Origin: Bombilactobacillus folatiphilus
Lineage (GTDB): Bacteria > Bacillota > Bacilli > Lactobacillales > Lactobacillaceae
Assembly: GCF_023380265.1 (NCBI RefSeq)
Contig: NZ_CP093366.1
Span: forward strand, 62,001-126,000
Length of the DNA stretch: 64,000 nucleotides
Reading direction: 5' to 3'
The translations under genes and the position numbers were made by a program. Below the pieces are notes generated by a model that was not told where the DNA came from, searched no databases, and was given only the letters and a program-made list of their open reading frames with translations. Each line of letters starts with the position of its first letter. The stretch's first letter is position 1. Of the stretch, positions 8,058-16,048 are shown piece after piece.

Positions 8058-9857
8058 ATGGTTCAAAAACTGAGAGCAATCATTTTAGCGTTGCTACTAT
8101 TATTACCAATCAATTCTTTACCAAAAGTATCAGCTGCTACGACCAGAGCCACGCCCGTGAATGTGCAAAAGACAGCTAAACAATCAACGACGAGCGATTT
8201 ATTAACCGGTGATAACATCTGATCACAAATAACAGCCAAGCAGGTTGGACCTACGACCAAGGCTACTCTACTAACGGTGCCTTACCCTTAGCAACGCCAA
8301 TTACGGGGCAATTTGGTAGTTGTGATTGGACTATTGGAACTAACGGAATCTTAACAATTAATCCAGGAACTTTGGGAACTGCAATTGGTCAAACTTTTCA
8401 AGATCAGTATGGTAATACACGAAGTCCCAGTGGTGGTAATTGGTTACCATATTTCTTTTATATTACTAAGGTTGATAATTTCGCCAGGGGTTAAAGTTCC
8501 CACAAGTATGAACCGTTTATTCAGTAGTTTTGATACAGGAAATTTAGTGAAATCTTATTCGCAAGGATCCAGTAGTATTTTTGCTCATTCAGAACTTTGG
8601 CAGTTAACTTTAGGACCTAAAACAGCTTTTTTTAGATGATTATAACTATTCTAGTCAGTTACCACATATTGATAAGCATACCGATTCGTCTACTTTTAAA
8701 GACGGTGGCAAGACTTACCAAGTGCTCAGCAAAGATTGGCAGGCGGTTGGTGATGGGACGGTTCACCATCCGACAGGTAAAACTTATGATGGTGGAGCTG
8801 GGACATATACCAAGGATGGTTTTGAAACATGTTTAATGACAGGCCGTCCCCAAACGCAAACTTATGTTTGACAACACGAACTCCAAAATCATGCGCCGGC
8901 TATCAAGATTGATAGTGTTAATGATGTTACGACGAGTTTAGCATAAGTCCATGACTATCATGATGCGAATTTGCCAGCTATCACTTTTAAGGGGCAGATT
9001 ACCGATGAGGATAGCCCCAGTTATCAAATTTATTATGTAATTGATCCGATGACTGATCAAATGTCGGTGAAGGATGCTAAACAAATGACACCAGATCAAG
9101 GCTTTTATCCATTGGTGTCGTCGATCCCCAAAGAAAGTCCTGATAATAACCAAACTAATTATACTGTGGCTTTGACGGATAATGACGCGCTAGCACAGAT
9201 CGCAAAGCCACAAGCTGGAGGCCACAAAATTGGTCTGTATGTTGTGGATAATGGCTCACAAGGTAGTACCGAAAATCCTAAAATATCTCCGATAGCAACT
9301 TTTGCGGTACAACAAAACGGACTTGCGAAGTTCCATTATGTTGATAATGCAGGCAATCTCTTGCCAGAAATTAATTCTGAGGTCCCTGATCAAACGATTG
9401 TTGGCTTAGCAGGACAACCGATAGATTCCAAATATTTTCCTAAGGATGTTTGGACCAAACATTGTCATTACCAATTGAATTACAGTCAGTTACCGTCATC
9501 TGTAACTTTTGACAAAGATGGTGATCCTGATGTCAAGGCGGTTAATGTGCCTTATAATTTAGGAACGTTAACTTTGTCAGCTATGAAGAAACTGGATTTT
9601 GGGCAGGAAACCTAAAGTATGATTCTACGCCAATTACGACGGAGCCAACTGTGATCCGCAAGTTCAATGAAGCTGCAGATTCCAAAGGAGCTGCTTTGGG
9701 GGAGTCGGTGACAACGGATATTTCCAAAGACTGGTGGAACAGTCAAGATCAACAAGTAAATGGACCGATGCTGGATTTGCGGACGCTGACTACGACACCA
9801 GAAAAGAGAGCGTACAATGCAACTATTAATTGGAGCCTCACCAACAGTTTATTGTGA
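8058..9857 (+). pseudogene. Decayed WxL-domain surface protein gene
   Basis: The remains read as a secreted protein of about 600 aa. A signal peptide (MVQKLRAIILALLLLLP, cleavage near VSAA) comes first, then a BspA-like header (CDWTIGTNGILTINPGTL), a middle domain, a C-terminal LDFG and a WxL-type end (ATINWSLTNSLL). At least seven lesions separate these parts: TGA at 8220 with a frame change, a frameshift near 8490, a frameshift at the T7 run near 8630, TGA at 8869, TAA at 8944, and a frameshift near 9607 between LDFGQ and NLKYDS. The number of lesions rules out sequencing error as the only cause. Intact relatives lie at 39.3, 43.3 and 59.5 kb. Confidence 0.82.
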
Positions 9858-9897
9858 TAAAATTGTTATCTGTTGAGCTTGCCGGTAACGACTGAAA

Positions 9898-9913
9898 CGT
9901 TTCACGTGAAACA
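9898..9913. promoter_or_regulatory. parS centromere-like site (ParB binding)
   Basis: CGTTTCACGTGAAACA matches the conserved bacterial parS consensus TGTTTCACGTGAAACA at 15 of 16 positions; the central 14 bp (9899-9912) are a perfect palindrome. It lies in the intergenic space between the dead surface gene and the convergent SMR gene. parS sites cluster near oriC, which agrees with ychF at the window start. ParB itself is not in the window. Confidence 0.8.
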
Positions 9914-9919
9914 ATTTGA

Positions 9920-10240
9920 CTAATGATTACTAAAAAGATTGACGAGAACGATACCTAATAAAATCAAAACTAAGCCAATGATGGTCATGAAATTGAGATT
10001 TTCTTTCCAGATAAAGTAACTAATCGCGGTGGTGGCCACAATGCCAATGCCGGACCACAAGGCGTAGGCGACACTTAAGTTGATCGTCTTCAAGGATAGT
10101 GACAAGAAGTAAAAGCAAATACCATATGAAAGTAACGCGCCAAGTGTGGCGAATAATTGGGTGAAACCATTTGAAGCTTTCAACAAGGAAGTACCCAAAA
10201 TTTCGCCGATCACGGCCACAACTAAATAAAGATAACTCAA
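9920..10240 (-). CDS. SMR family multidrug efflux protein
   Basis: 106 aa from a TTG start, MSYLYLVVAVIGEILGTSLLK, placed 10 bases after AGGAGG; the longer frame to 10315 has no ribosome site and gives an atypical N-terminus. Four membrane helices, the usual SMR size (105-110 aa), with the essential membrane Glu in helix 1 (E13, GEILGTS) and the helix 3 motif YALWSGIGIVAT. SMR proteins work as dimers exchanging protons for cationic, hydrophobic compounds such as quaternary amines. Only one SMR gene is seen here, so a homodimer is likely. Confidence 0.9.
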   Translation of the reverse strand: MSYLYLVVAVIGEILGTSLLKASNGFTQLFATLGALLSYGICFYFLSLSLKTINLSVAYALWSGIGIVATTAISYFIWKENLNFMTIIGLVLILLGIVLVNLFSNH

Positions 10241-10340
10241 AATAAGATTTCCTCCTGAATGAAGTCTGCAGTAAATTTTAGATAATACCTTATTACAAAT
10301 AAATTGGGGACGCAATGAAGATCATTTGTTAACTACTAGA

Positions 10341-10365
10341 TTAAGAATTGCTAAATAATTCTTAA
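10341..10365. promoter_or_regulatory. Inverted repeat upstream of the leader promoter (possible operator)
   Basis: TTAAGAATT and AATTCTTAA form a perfect 9-bp inverted repeat with a 7-base spacer, seven bases before the -35 box at 10373. There is no T run behind it, so an activator or repressor site is more likely than a terminator. Confidence 0.45.
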
Positions 10366-10372
10366 AAAGACT

Positions 10373-10401
10373 TTGCTTTTTATTAGAAAATCAGTTATGA
10401 T
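10373..10401 (+). promoter_or_regulatory. Promoter of the leader peptide / IIC-like transcript
   Basis: TTGCTT (10373-10378), exactly 17 bp, TATGAT (10396-10401). A strong sigma-A-type promoter giving a leader of more than 200 bases before the IIC-like gene. Confidence 0.75.
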
Positions 10402-10428
10402 AATTTTTACAAGAAGGGAGAATTTCAA

Positions 10429-10500
10429 ATGATGAAGACTAAGTATAATCAATATCTTGCAAAGAAGATTGCCTATTATTATTTATACTTTAATTCATGA
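10429..10500 (+). CDS. Tyrosine-rich 23-aa leader peptide
   Basis: MMKTKYNQYLAKKIAYYYL then YFNS. AAGGGAG sits eight bases before the ATG pair, as good as any site in this window. Six of 23 residues are Tyr, and codons 16-21 read Tyr-Tyr-Tyr-Leu-Tyr-Phe. It lies on a transcript that meets an intrinsic terminator (10594-10621) before the next gene, with a competing antiterminator pairing available. This is the arrangement of ribosome-mediated attenuation, here presumably sensing charged tRNA-Tyr or ribosome stalling. I know of no described peptide of this sequence; a decayed gene start is the alternative. Confidence 0.5.
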   Translation: MMKTKYNQYLAKKIAYYYLYFNS

Positions 10501-10561
10501 TCTTAAGTTCTCAAATTTTCTAGATTGGGACTGTGCAGATCTTTTAATGGTGATTAAAAAT

Positions 10562-10621
10562 TGTGCAGGACCAGTATTGATGAGTTGTTTGTTAGCCTGC
10601 ATATTGGATGCAGGCTTTTTT
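10562..10621 (+). terminator. Attenuator: antiterminator arm plus intrinsic terminator
   Basis: Terminator: AGCCTGCAT (10594-10602), five-base loop, ATGCAGGCT (10608-10616), then T to 10621; a perfect 9-bp stem. Alternative: TGTGCAGG (10562-10569) can pair with CCTGCATA (10596-10603), 8 bp with one G-U, which destroys the terminator's 5' arm. It lies 22 bases before the IIC-like start codon. Confidence 0.65.
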
Positions 10622-10642
10622 AGTTGGTGCGAGGTGGAACAA

Positions 10643-11686
10643 ATGAAAATTGGTCAAATAATAAAAAAAGTTGCGTGGGATACCTTGAACGGCGTGTCCG
10701 TGGGCGTGGTAGTGGCTTTGATTCCCGCGGTATTAATGAATTTAGTAATTAAAGCGCTCATGCCGCTGTGGCCCGATGTAGGGAATACGATCACGTTTTT
10801 AACAAATATTGCGACGGCTTTGTTGCCTGTGGCGTGTGCTGTTTGTGTGGGAATGACAGCCAAATTGACTTCGATTCAAACAGCTTCAATCACTTTGGCA
10901 GCTATGGGTGCCGCTGGAAATATCACTGTGAAAAATCAACAGTTGGTGCTCAAAGGAAGTGGCGACGTGATTAATGTAGCGTTGACGATTATGATTGCAT
11001 ATCTGTTGGTTTTAGTTTTGGGTAAAAAACTCAAAGCTTATACAATTTTATTGGTGCCATTGCTTGTCACTTTAGTTGCTGGCGGCATAGGGTTGTTCTT
11101 GTTGCCATATGTCGGTCAAATCACGACGGAGATTGGGATTGGCGTGGAACATCTGATGACTTTGCAGCCGATTGTCATGGGGGCAGTCATTGGCATTGTG
11201 TTTGCGTTATTGATTGTCTCACCGATTTCGTCGGTCGGAATTGCGACTGCAATCGGAATCCATGGTGTGGCCGCAGGTAGCGCTAATTTGGGTATTACCG
11301 CAGCTGCCTTTGCGTTAGCAATTTACGGTTGGCGAGTTAATTCGATTGGCACCTCCTTAGCGCACTTTTTGGGTTCACCAAAAATGCAGATGCCCAATTT
11401 AGTGGCACATCCCAAAATTTTATTGCCGGTTATTGTGAATTCAGGATTGATGGGCGGCTTGGGAGCAATTTTAAAAATTCAAGGTACCACAACTAGTGCC
11501 GGCTTTGGTTTTTCAGGATTAGTTGGTCCCAGCGTGGTCTTAGAGCAGCTATCCGTGACTCCCTTAAATTGTTTGTTGGTAATTTTTTTGTATATTATTT
11601 TGCCCGTCGGTTTGGGTTTATTAAGCAATTGGCTGTGTCAAAAACGCTTATTTGAAGCCCAAGATTTAGCTTTACATTTTGATTAA
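10643..11686 (+). CDS. PTS IIC-like membrane protein (PTS_EIIC_2 type)
   Basis: 347 aa, about ten membrane helices. It resembles the orphan 'PTS sugar transporter subunit IIC' proteins of the PTS_EIIC_2 family: repeated PVACAVCVGMTAKL, VSPISSVGIATAIGIHGVAAG and the Gly-rich GFGFSGLVGP. No IIA or IIB domain is fused or adjacent, so a classical PTS role is not assured. Start ATG follows GAGGTGG closely; the longer frame to 10457 would run through the terminator and is rejected. Expression is probably controlled by the upstream leader and attenuator. A hairpin terminator follows. Confidence 0.72.
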   Translation: MKIGQIIKKVAWDTLNGVSVGVVVALIPAVLMNLVIKALMPLWPDVGNTITFLTNIATALLPVACAVCVGMTAKLTSIQTASITLAAMGAAGNITVKNQQLVLKGSGDVINVALTIMIAYLLVLVLGKKLKAYTILLVPLLVTLVAGGIGLFLLPYVGQITTEIGIGVEHLMTLQPIVMGAVIGIVFALLIVSPISSVGIATAIGIHGVAAGSANLGITAAAFALAIYGWRVNSIGTSLAHFLGSPKMQMPNLVAHPKILLPVIVNSGLMGGLGAILKIQGTTTSAGFGFSGLVGPSVVLEQLSVTPLNCLLVIFLYIILPVGLGLLSNWLCQKRLFEAQDLALHFD

Positions 11687-11689
11687 ATT

Positions 11690-11726
11690 AATAATCGTTG
11701 CTTAAGAAGCAGCGATTATTTTTTTG
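11690..11726 (+). terminator. Rho-independent terminator after IIC-like gene
   Basis: AATAATCGTTGCTT pairs with AAGCAGCGATTATT, followed by TTTTT. Confidence 0.85.
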
Positions 11727-11767
11727 ACAGTGTACAATTAAAGAAAAAGTGACGAAGGAGATTGAGC

Positions 11768-12895
11768 ATGCGATTTTTACACACGTCTGATTGGCATTTG
11801 GGTCGGCGGTTGCATGGTTTTGACTTGCAGGCCGAACAAGCTGACGCATTTTCCCAAATTGAACAAATTGCTTTGGCGCAACAAGTTGACGGTGTGATTG
11901 TGGCCGGCGATTTGTACGATCGTTCTTTGCCTGCTGAACAATCTGTGCGGATGTTGAATCAACAATTTAAGCAGTTAAATTTGGTAGATCACTTGCCGTT
12001 ATACGTGATTGCCGGCAATCATGATAGTGCGACGCGCTTGGCGACAGGAGCGTCTTGGTATCAGCAAACCCACTTATATGTAGCGACACAATTGGCACAG
12101 GCATTTACGCCCGTGGAATTGACGGACACACAAATATTTTTGTTGCCATATTTTGAACCTTTTGCGGCTCGACAATATTTTCATGATGAGCAGCTCCAAA
12201 CGCTACAACAGGCGATTGTACCAGTTTTCCAAAAAATGAAACAGGTCTTTGATCCGGCCAAAAAGCATGTATTAGTGGCCCATTTTTTTGTGGCAGGCAG
12301 TAGTCAGACGACGTCAGAAACGCCGTTGACGGTGGGTGGTTTGGCAGCGATCCCCAGCGATTTATTAGCTGATTTTGATTATGTTGCCTTAGGCCATTTA
12401 CATGGTAAAGATGCGCTGCAGTTACCCAATGCTCGTTACAGTGGTTCGCCGATTAAGTTTTCGTTGTCAGAAACGACTCAGCAAAAAGGGGTGTGGATTG
12501 TAGATACGGAGCCCTTTTGGCTACAATTTTATCCGCTGAAGCTGTTGCACGACGTAATTCATTTGACACAAAGCTTTCAGACTTTAACCGATGAAAGCTA
12601 TTATCAAAAGCAAGATTTGAATAATTATTTTGGGATTACGTTAACAGACCGGCAAATTATTCCGAATTTGTTATCACGTTTGCGGACGATTTATCCTAAA
12701 TTACTCACCGTAGAACGCCAAACTAAATTGCAGTTGCCCGATAGTGCGAAGTCTGATGTACGGCAATTGCAGCAACAGGATCCGATGGATTTATTAACAG
12801 ACTTTTATGAGCAAGTGGCACAAGTTCCGTTAACGAAGCAGCAACAACAATGGGCAACGCAAGCTTTGCAATTAGCACAAAAAGAGGTGCAGTAA
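11768..12895 (+). CDS. sbcD: Exonuclease SbcCD, nuclease subunit SbcD
   Basis: 375 aa. Mre11-type metallophosphoesterase: MRFLHTSDWHLGRRLHG (metal ligands Asp and His), VAGDLYDRSLP, IAGNHDSATRL, VAHFFVAG and ALGHLHGKD, in the family order. With SbcC it cleaves hairpins and processes DNA ends, removing protein-blocked ends and palindromes at stalled forks. Start ATG at 11768 follows GAAGGAG at eight bases; a TTG two codons earlier is less likely. Its stop TAA overlaps the sbcC ATG (TAATG), so translation is coupled. Confidence 0.95.
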   Translation: MRFLHTSDWHLGRRLHGFDLQAEQADAFSQIEQIALAQQVDGVIVAGDLYDRSLPAEQSVRMLNQQFKQLNLVDHLPLYVIAGNHDSATRLATGASWYQQTHLYVATQLAQAFTPVELTDTQIFLLPYFEPFAARQYFHDEQLQTLQQAIVPVFQKMKQVFDPAKKHVLVAHFFVAGSSQTTSETPLTVGGLAAIPSDLLADFDYVALGHLHGKDALQLPNARYSGSPIKFSLSETTQQKGVWIVDTEPFWLQFYPLKLLHDVIHLTQSFQTLTDESYYQKQDLNNYFGITLTDRQIIPNLLSRLRTIYPKLLTVERQTKLQLPDSAKSDVRQLQQQDPMDLLTDFYEQVAQVPLTKQQQQWATQALQLAQKEVQ

Positions 12896-15800
12896 TGCGA
12901 CCAATGAAACTGATTTTGCAAAATTTTGGTCCATATGTGAATGAAACGGTGGATTTTGAGCGTTTGCAGCAAAACGGCTTATTTTTAATTACGGGCAAAA
13001 CGGGCAGTGGCAAAACCACGATTTTTGAAGCGTTGACTTTTGCCTTATACGGGTCCACGACCAGTGATGATCGACCGCCGGAAAGTTTGCGTTCAGATTT
13101 TGCGTCATCGCAAGCAGCAACTTCGGTCCAATTAACCTTTGAGCATCGTGGGAAAATTTATCAGGTGATACGTTTGCCGAAGCAAATATTAGCCAAAAAG
13201 CGGGGAGTTGGTGATAAGGAATATGAAAGTCGCGGGCGCTTAAAGATTTTTAAAGATGCACAGCAAGTTGATGAATTGACCAAACTCAAGGATATTAATT
13301 TAAAATTATTAGATGTGTTGCAGTTGTCCAGGCAACAATTTATTCAAATCGTTTTATTGCCGCAAGGTGCCTTTCGCCGCTTTTTGATGGCGTCAAGCGT
13401 GGATAAAGAACAAGTGCTTCGCAAAATTTTTCGAACGCAATTATATCAAAAGTGGACGCAAATATTGAATGATCAACTCAAAGATCAACAGCGACAGAGC
13501 AAACAGCTTCATCAAACTTTAACAACTGATTTGACCAAAATTCATTGGGTCACGACCCCTGTATCCAAGGCCTTGTCTGCCGTTCAACAAATTGCCGACT
13601 TAGAACAGCAGCAACAGCAACAGCATGCTAAATTAACGCATCGCCAAGCGCAACAACGTGACCGCCAAGCACAGCTCCAGCAACGGCAACAAGCACTGTC
13701 AGAACATCAAAAAATTAATAACCAAATTGAGCAATTAGCACAACTTCACCAAACACAACAGTCTCTTCAGCAACAACAGGACAATTTTGAACAAGTAAAG
13801 CACCAAATTCAGCAGTTAACTTGGGTGAAAGATCGACAAGCTGCCGTTCAACAAATCCAGACTTTACAGCAGCAGCAACAAGCCGTGACGACCCAACAGA
13901 CTACTTTTGTGCACCGCCAAGCGCAACTCCAGCAACAATTGGCGTCAGCAAAGGCGACCCAGCAAGATTTAATTCAAAAAACACCGCAAGATCGTCACCG
14001 CCAAGCGCAACTTGCGACTTTGAACGCGCAGCGTAAATCTTATGTTCAATATCAGCAATTACAGGATCAATTAACTGAGGCACACCAACAAGTCGAACAG
14101 GCGTACCAAAATTTACAACAAACCAAAGCACAGGTCGAGCAAGTCCAAACGACATATCAACAAGCTTTGAATGCAGTGCAAACGTTACCTGATTTGTTGC
14201 AGCAACAACAATGGACCCAAAATTTAGTCCAACAGTTGCACGAATGGCAACATCACCAGCAAATTGAACAAGAATTAGAGCACCAGCAGCAACATTTGCA
14301 AGACCAATTCGTGTATCAACAACAAGTTGTAGCTCAATGTCAAAACCACCAGCGCGCGTTAAAAGATCAATGGCTGCAAAATCAAATTGCGACTTTGGCG
14401 GCCCAATTGAGTCCCGACCAGCCTTGTCCCGTGTGTGGCAGTTTAGACCATCCAGTTCCTAATACGAATGCGCCCAAAGCTGTCACGGCTTCCGCTGTCA
14501 AATTGGCGGATAAACAATTAACGACCAGCCAAGAAGCGTTGGTTCGTTTGCAAACGCAAATACAAGCCCAACAATCACAGCTGGAAGTGCAGCAACAAGC
14601 AATTGTTCAAATTCAAGTCACTTGTCAAGAATTATGTCAGCAATTAGCAATATCAATTGATGCTGATGATTTAGCCGAGCCAGTGGCGCCCATTTTGGCG
14701 CAACAGCAAGATCATTTACAACAATTGACAGTACGAGTGCAAAAAGTGCAACATCAACAGCAAACCGTGGCACAGACAAAAAGACGTCTGCAAAATTTGA
14801 ATGAAACGCTGACACAATGGCAAACTAAACATCAAAGTGCACAACGCGTTTATCAACAATTGTCAGGACAACAGACGATGTTAGCCCAACAATTACCCGG
14901 GAAATATTCAGACTTAGCCGCAGTGGATCAAGCCATTACACAATTAGCGCAACAAGTTCAAGATTTTTCTGAGCAACTAACCAAAAATCAACAGCAATTA
15001 CAACGAGATCACCAACAACAAGCTGCTTTGAATGCACAAGCGGAATTAGTTCAGCAACAATTAGCCCAAATTAGTCAAACTTTGCAAGCGAACACGCAGC
15101 AATTGACAGCACAAGTGCAAGCTTATTTTGGAGAAAATTCGCAACAGCGTTTTGACCAATTGACAGCACAATTGCCGCAATTAACCCATCTTCAGCAAGC
15201 CGTCAGTGATTATGAGCAGCGATGTCAGACGGTAGCGACGCAAATTCAAGTTTATCAACAATTGATTGGATCTCAGCGCCAATTTGATGTAACCGCGGAG
15301 CACCAACAATTAGTAGAATTGCAGTTGCAGTGGGATGCAGATGCGGCTGCCACAGAACAATTTTATCATCAGGTGCTCAATAATGATGCACTATTGCAGC
15401 AGTTGCGACAAACTCAACAGGAATTAACCGATCGGCAGGATCAAGAAGATCAATTACAGATTTTGGCAGAAACGATGGCTGGCAAAAGTGCTGCCAAGTT
15501 GAGTTTGGAACGGTTTGTCTTGCGGGCACAATTAGTTGATATTTTAGAAGTGGCAAACCAACATCTCCAACAGTTCAGCTCAGGGCGGTATTACATGCTG
15601 TTGCATCAAGCTCAAGGTACTTATCAAAAAGACACAGGCTTAGAAATTGATGTTTATGATGATAATGTGGGTGAGGTACGCAGTGTGCACACTTTGTCTG
15701 GCGGCGAAAGCTTTTTGGCAGCGTTGAGCTTGGCTTTGGCGTTGGGCGAAGTGATTCAGGAACAGGCTGGCGGTGTGCAAATTGAGGCTTTGTTCATTGA

Positions 15801-15993
15801 TGAAGGTTTTGGTTCATTAGATCAGGAGTCACTTTTGATAGCCTTGCGCGCTCTGGAACAAATCCAAACGGGTCACCAGGTAATTGGCATTATTAGTCAT
15901 GTGGCTTTGTTGAAGGAGCAAATTCCGAATCAATTAGTGGTGCACGCAAATGATCAAGGTCAAAGTACGGTGCAGTTAAAAATTAGTGATTGA
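12895..15993 (+). CDS. sbcC: Exonuclease SbcCD, ATPase subunit SbcC
   Basis: 1032 aa, Rad50-type SMC-like ATPase. Walker A GKTGSGKTT near residues 35-43. Two very long coiled-coil arms flank the zinc hook CPVCG (Cys511, Cys514). The signature LSGGESFLAALSLALALG and Walker B LFIDEGFGSLD are near the C-terminus. Start ATG at 12895 overlaps the sbcD stop; AAAGAGGTG precedes. The coils are unusually rich in Gln, often in runs encoded by CAA and CAG, far beyond what most SbcC proteins show, yet all ATPase motifs are intact. Confidence 0.95.
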   Translation: MRPMKLILQNFGPYVNETVDFERLQQNGLFLITGKTGSGKTTIFEALTFALYGSTTSDDRPPESLRSDFASSQAATSVQLTFEHRGKIYQVIRLPKQILAKKRGVGDKEYESRGRLKIFKDAQQVDELTKLKDINLKLLDVLQLSRQQFIQIVLLPQGAFRRFLMASSVDKEQVLRKIFRTQLYQKWTQILNDQLKDQQRQSKQLHQTLTTDLTKIHWVTTPVSKALSAVQQIADLEQQQQQQHAKLTHRQAQQRDRQAQLQQRQQALSEHQKINNQIEQLAQLHQTQQSLQQQQDNFEQVKHQIQQLTWVKDRQAAVQQIQTLQQQQQAVTTQQTTFVHRQAQLQQQLASAKATQQDLIQKTPQDRHRQAQLATLNAQRKSYVQYQQLQDQLTEAHQQVEQAYQNLQQTKAQVEQVQTTYQQALNAVQTLPDLLQQQQWTQNLVQQLHEWQHHQQIEQELEHQQQHLQDQFVYQQQVVAQCQNHQRALKDQWLQNQIATLAAQLSPDQPCPVCGSLDHPVPNTNAPKAVTASAVKLADKQLTTSQEALVRLQTQIQAQQSQLEVQQQAIVQIQVTCQELCQQLAISIDADDLAEPVAPILAQQQDHLQQLTVRVQKVQHQQQTVAQTKRRLQNLNETLTQWQTKHQSAQRVYQQLSGQQTMLAQQLPGKYSDLAAVDQAITQLAQQVQDFSEQLTKNQQQLQRDHQQQAALNAQAELVQQQLAQISQTLQANTQQLTAQVQAYFGENSQQRFDQLTAQLPQLTHLQQAVSDYEQRCQTVATQIQVYQQLIGSQRQFDVTAEHQQLVELQLQWDADAAATEQFYHQVLNNDALLQQLRQTQQELTDRQDQEDQLQILAETMAGKSAAKLSLERFVLRAQLVDILEVANQHLQQFSSGRYYMLLHQAQGTYQKDTGLEIDVYDDNVGEVRSVHTLSGGESFLAALSLALALGEVIQEQAGGVQIEALFIDEGFGSLDQESLLIALRALEQIQTGHQVIGIISHVALLKEQIPNQLVVHANDQGQSTVQLKISD

Positions 15994-16006
15994 TAAAATT
16001 AATATC

Positions 16007-16048
16007 AAAAAAGAAACTCTATTTTAATTAAAATAGAGTTTCTTTTTT
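16007..16048. terminator. Bidirectional terminator between sbcC and the permease gene
   Basis: A perfect stem, AAAGAAACTCTATTTT and AAAATAGAGTTTCTTT, around AATT, with A and T runs on both sides. The last codons and stop of the minus-strand permease gene lie within the hairpin. Confidence 0.9.

Noticed and set aside
8385-9615. Separate small genes within the decayed WxL region
   Set aside because: The pieces line up into one broken surface-protein gene; none has its own start signals.
10457-10642. Upstream extension of the IIC-like frame
   Set aside because: It would be translated through the intrinsic terminator; the ATG at 10643 has its own ribosome site and starts a normal membrane protein.
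12723-14815. Open frames opposite or overlapping sbcC and sbcD
   Set aside because: They overlap well-supported genes with intact motifs, lack ribosome sites and have the Gln-codon-derived low-complexity composition of shadows.
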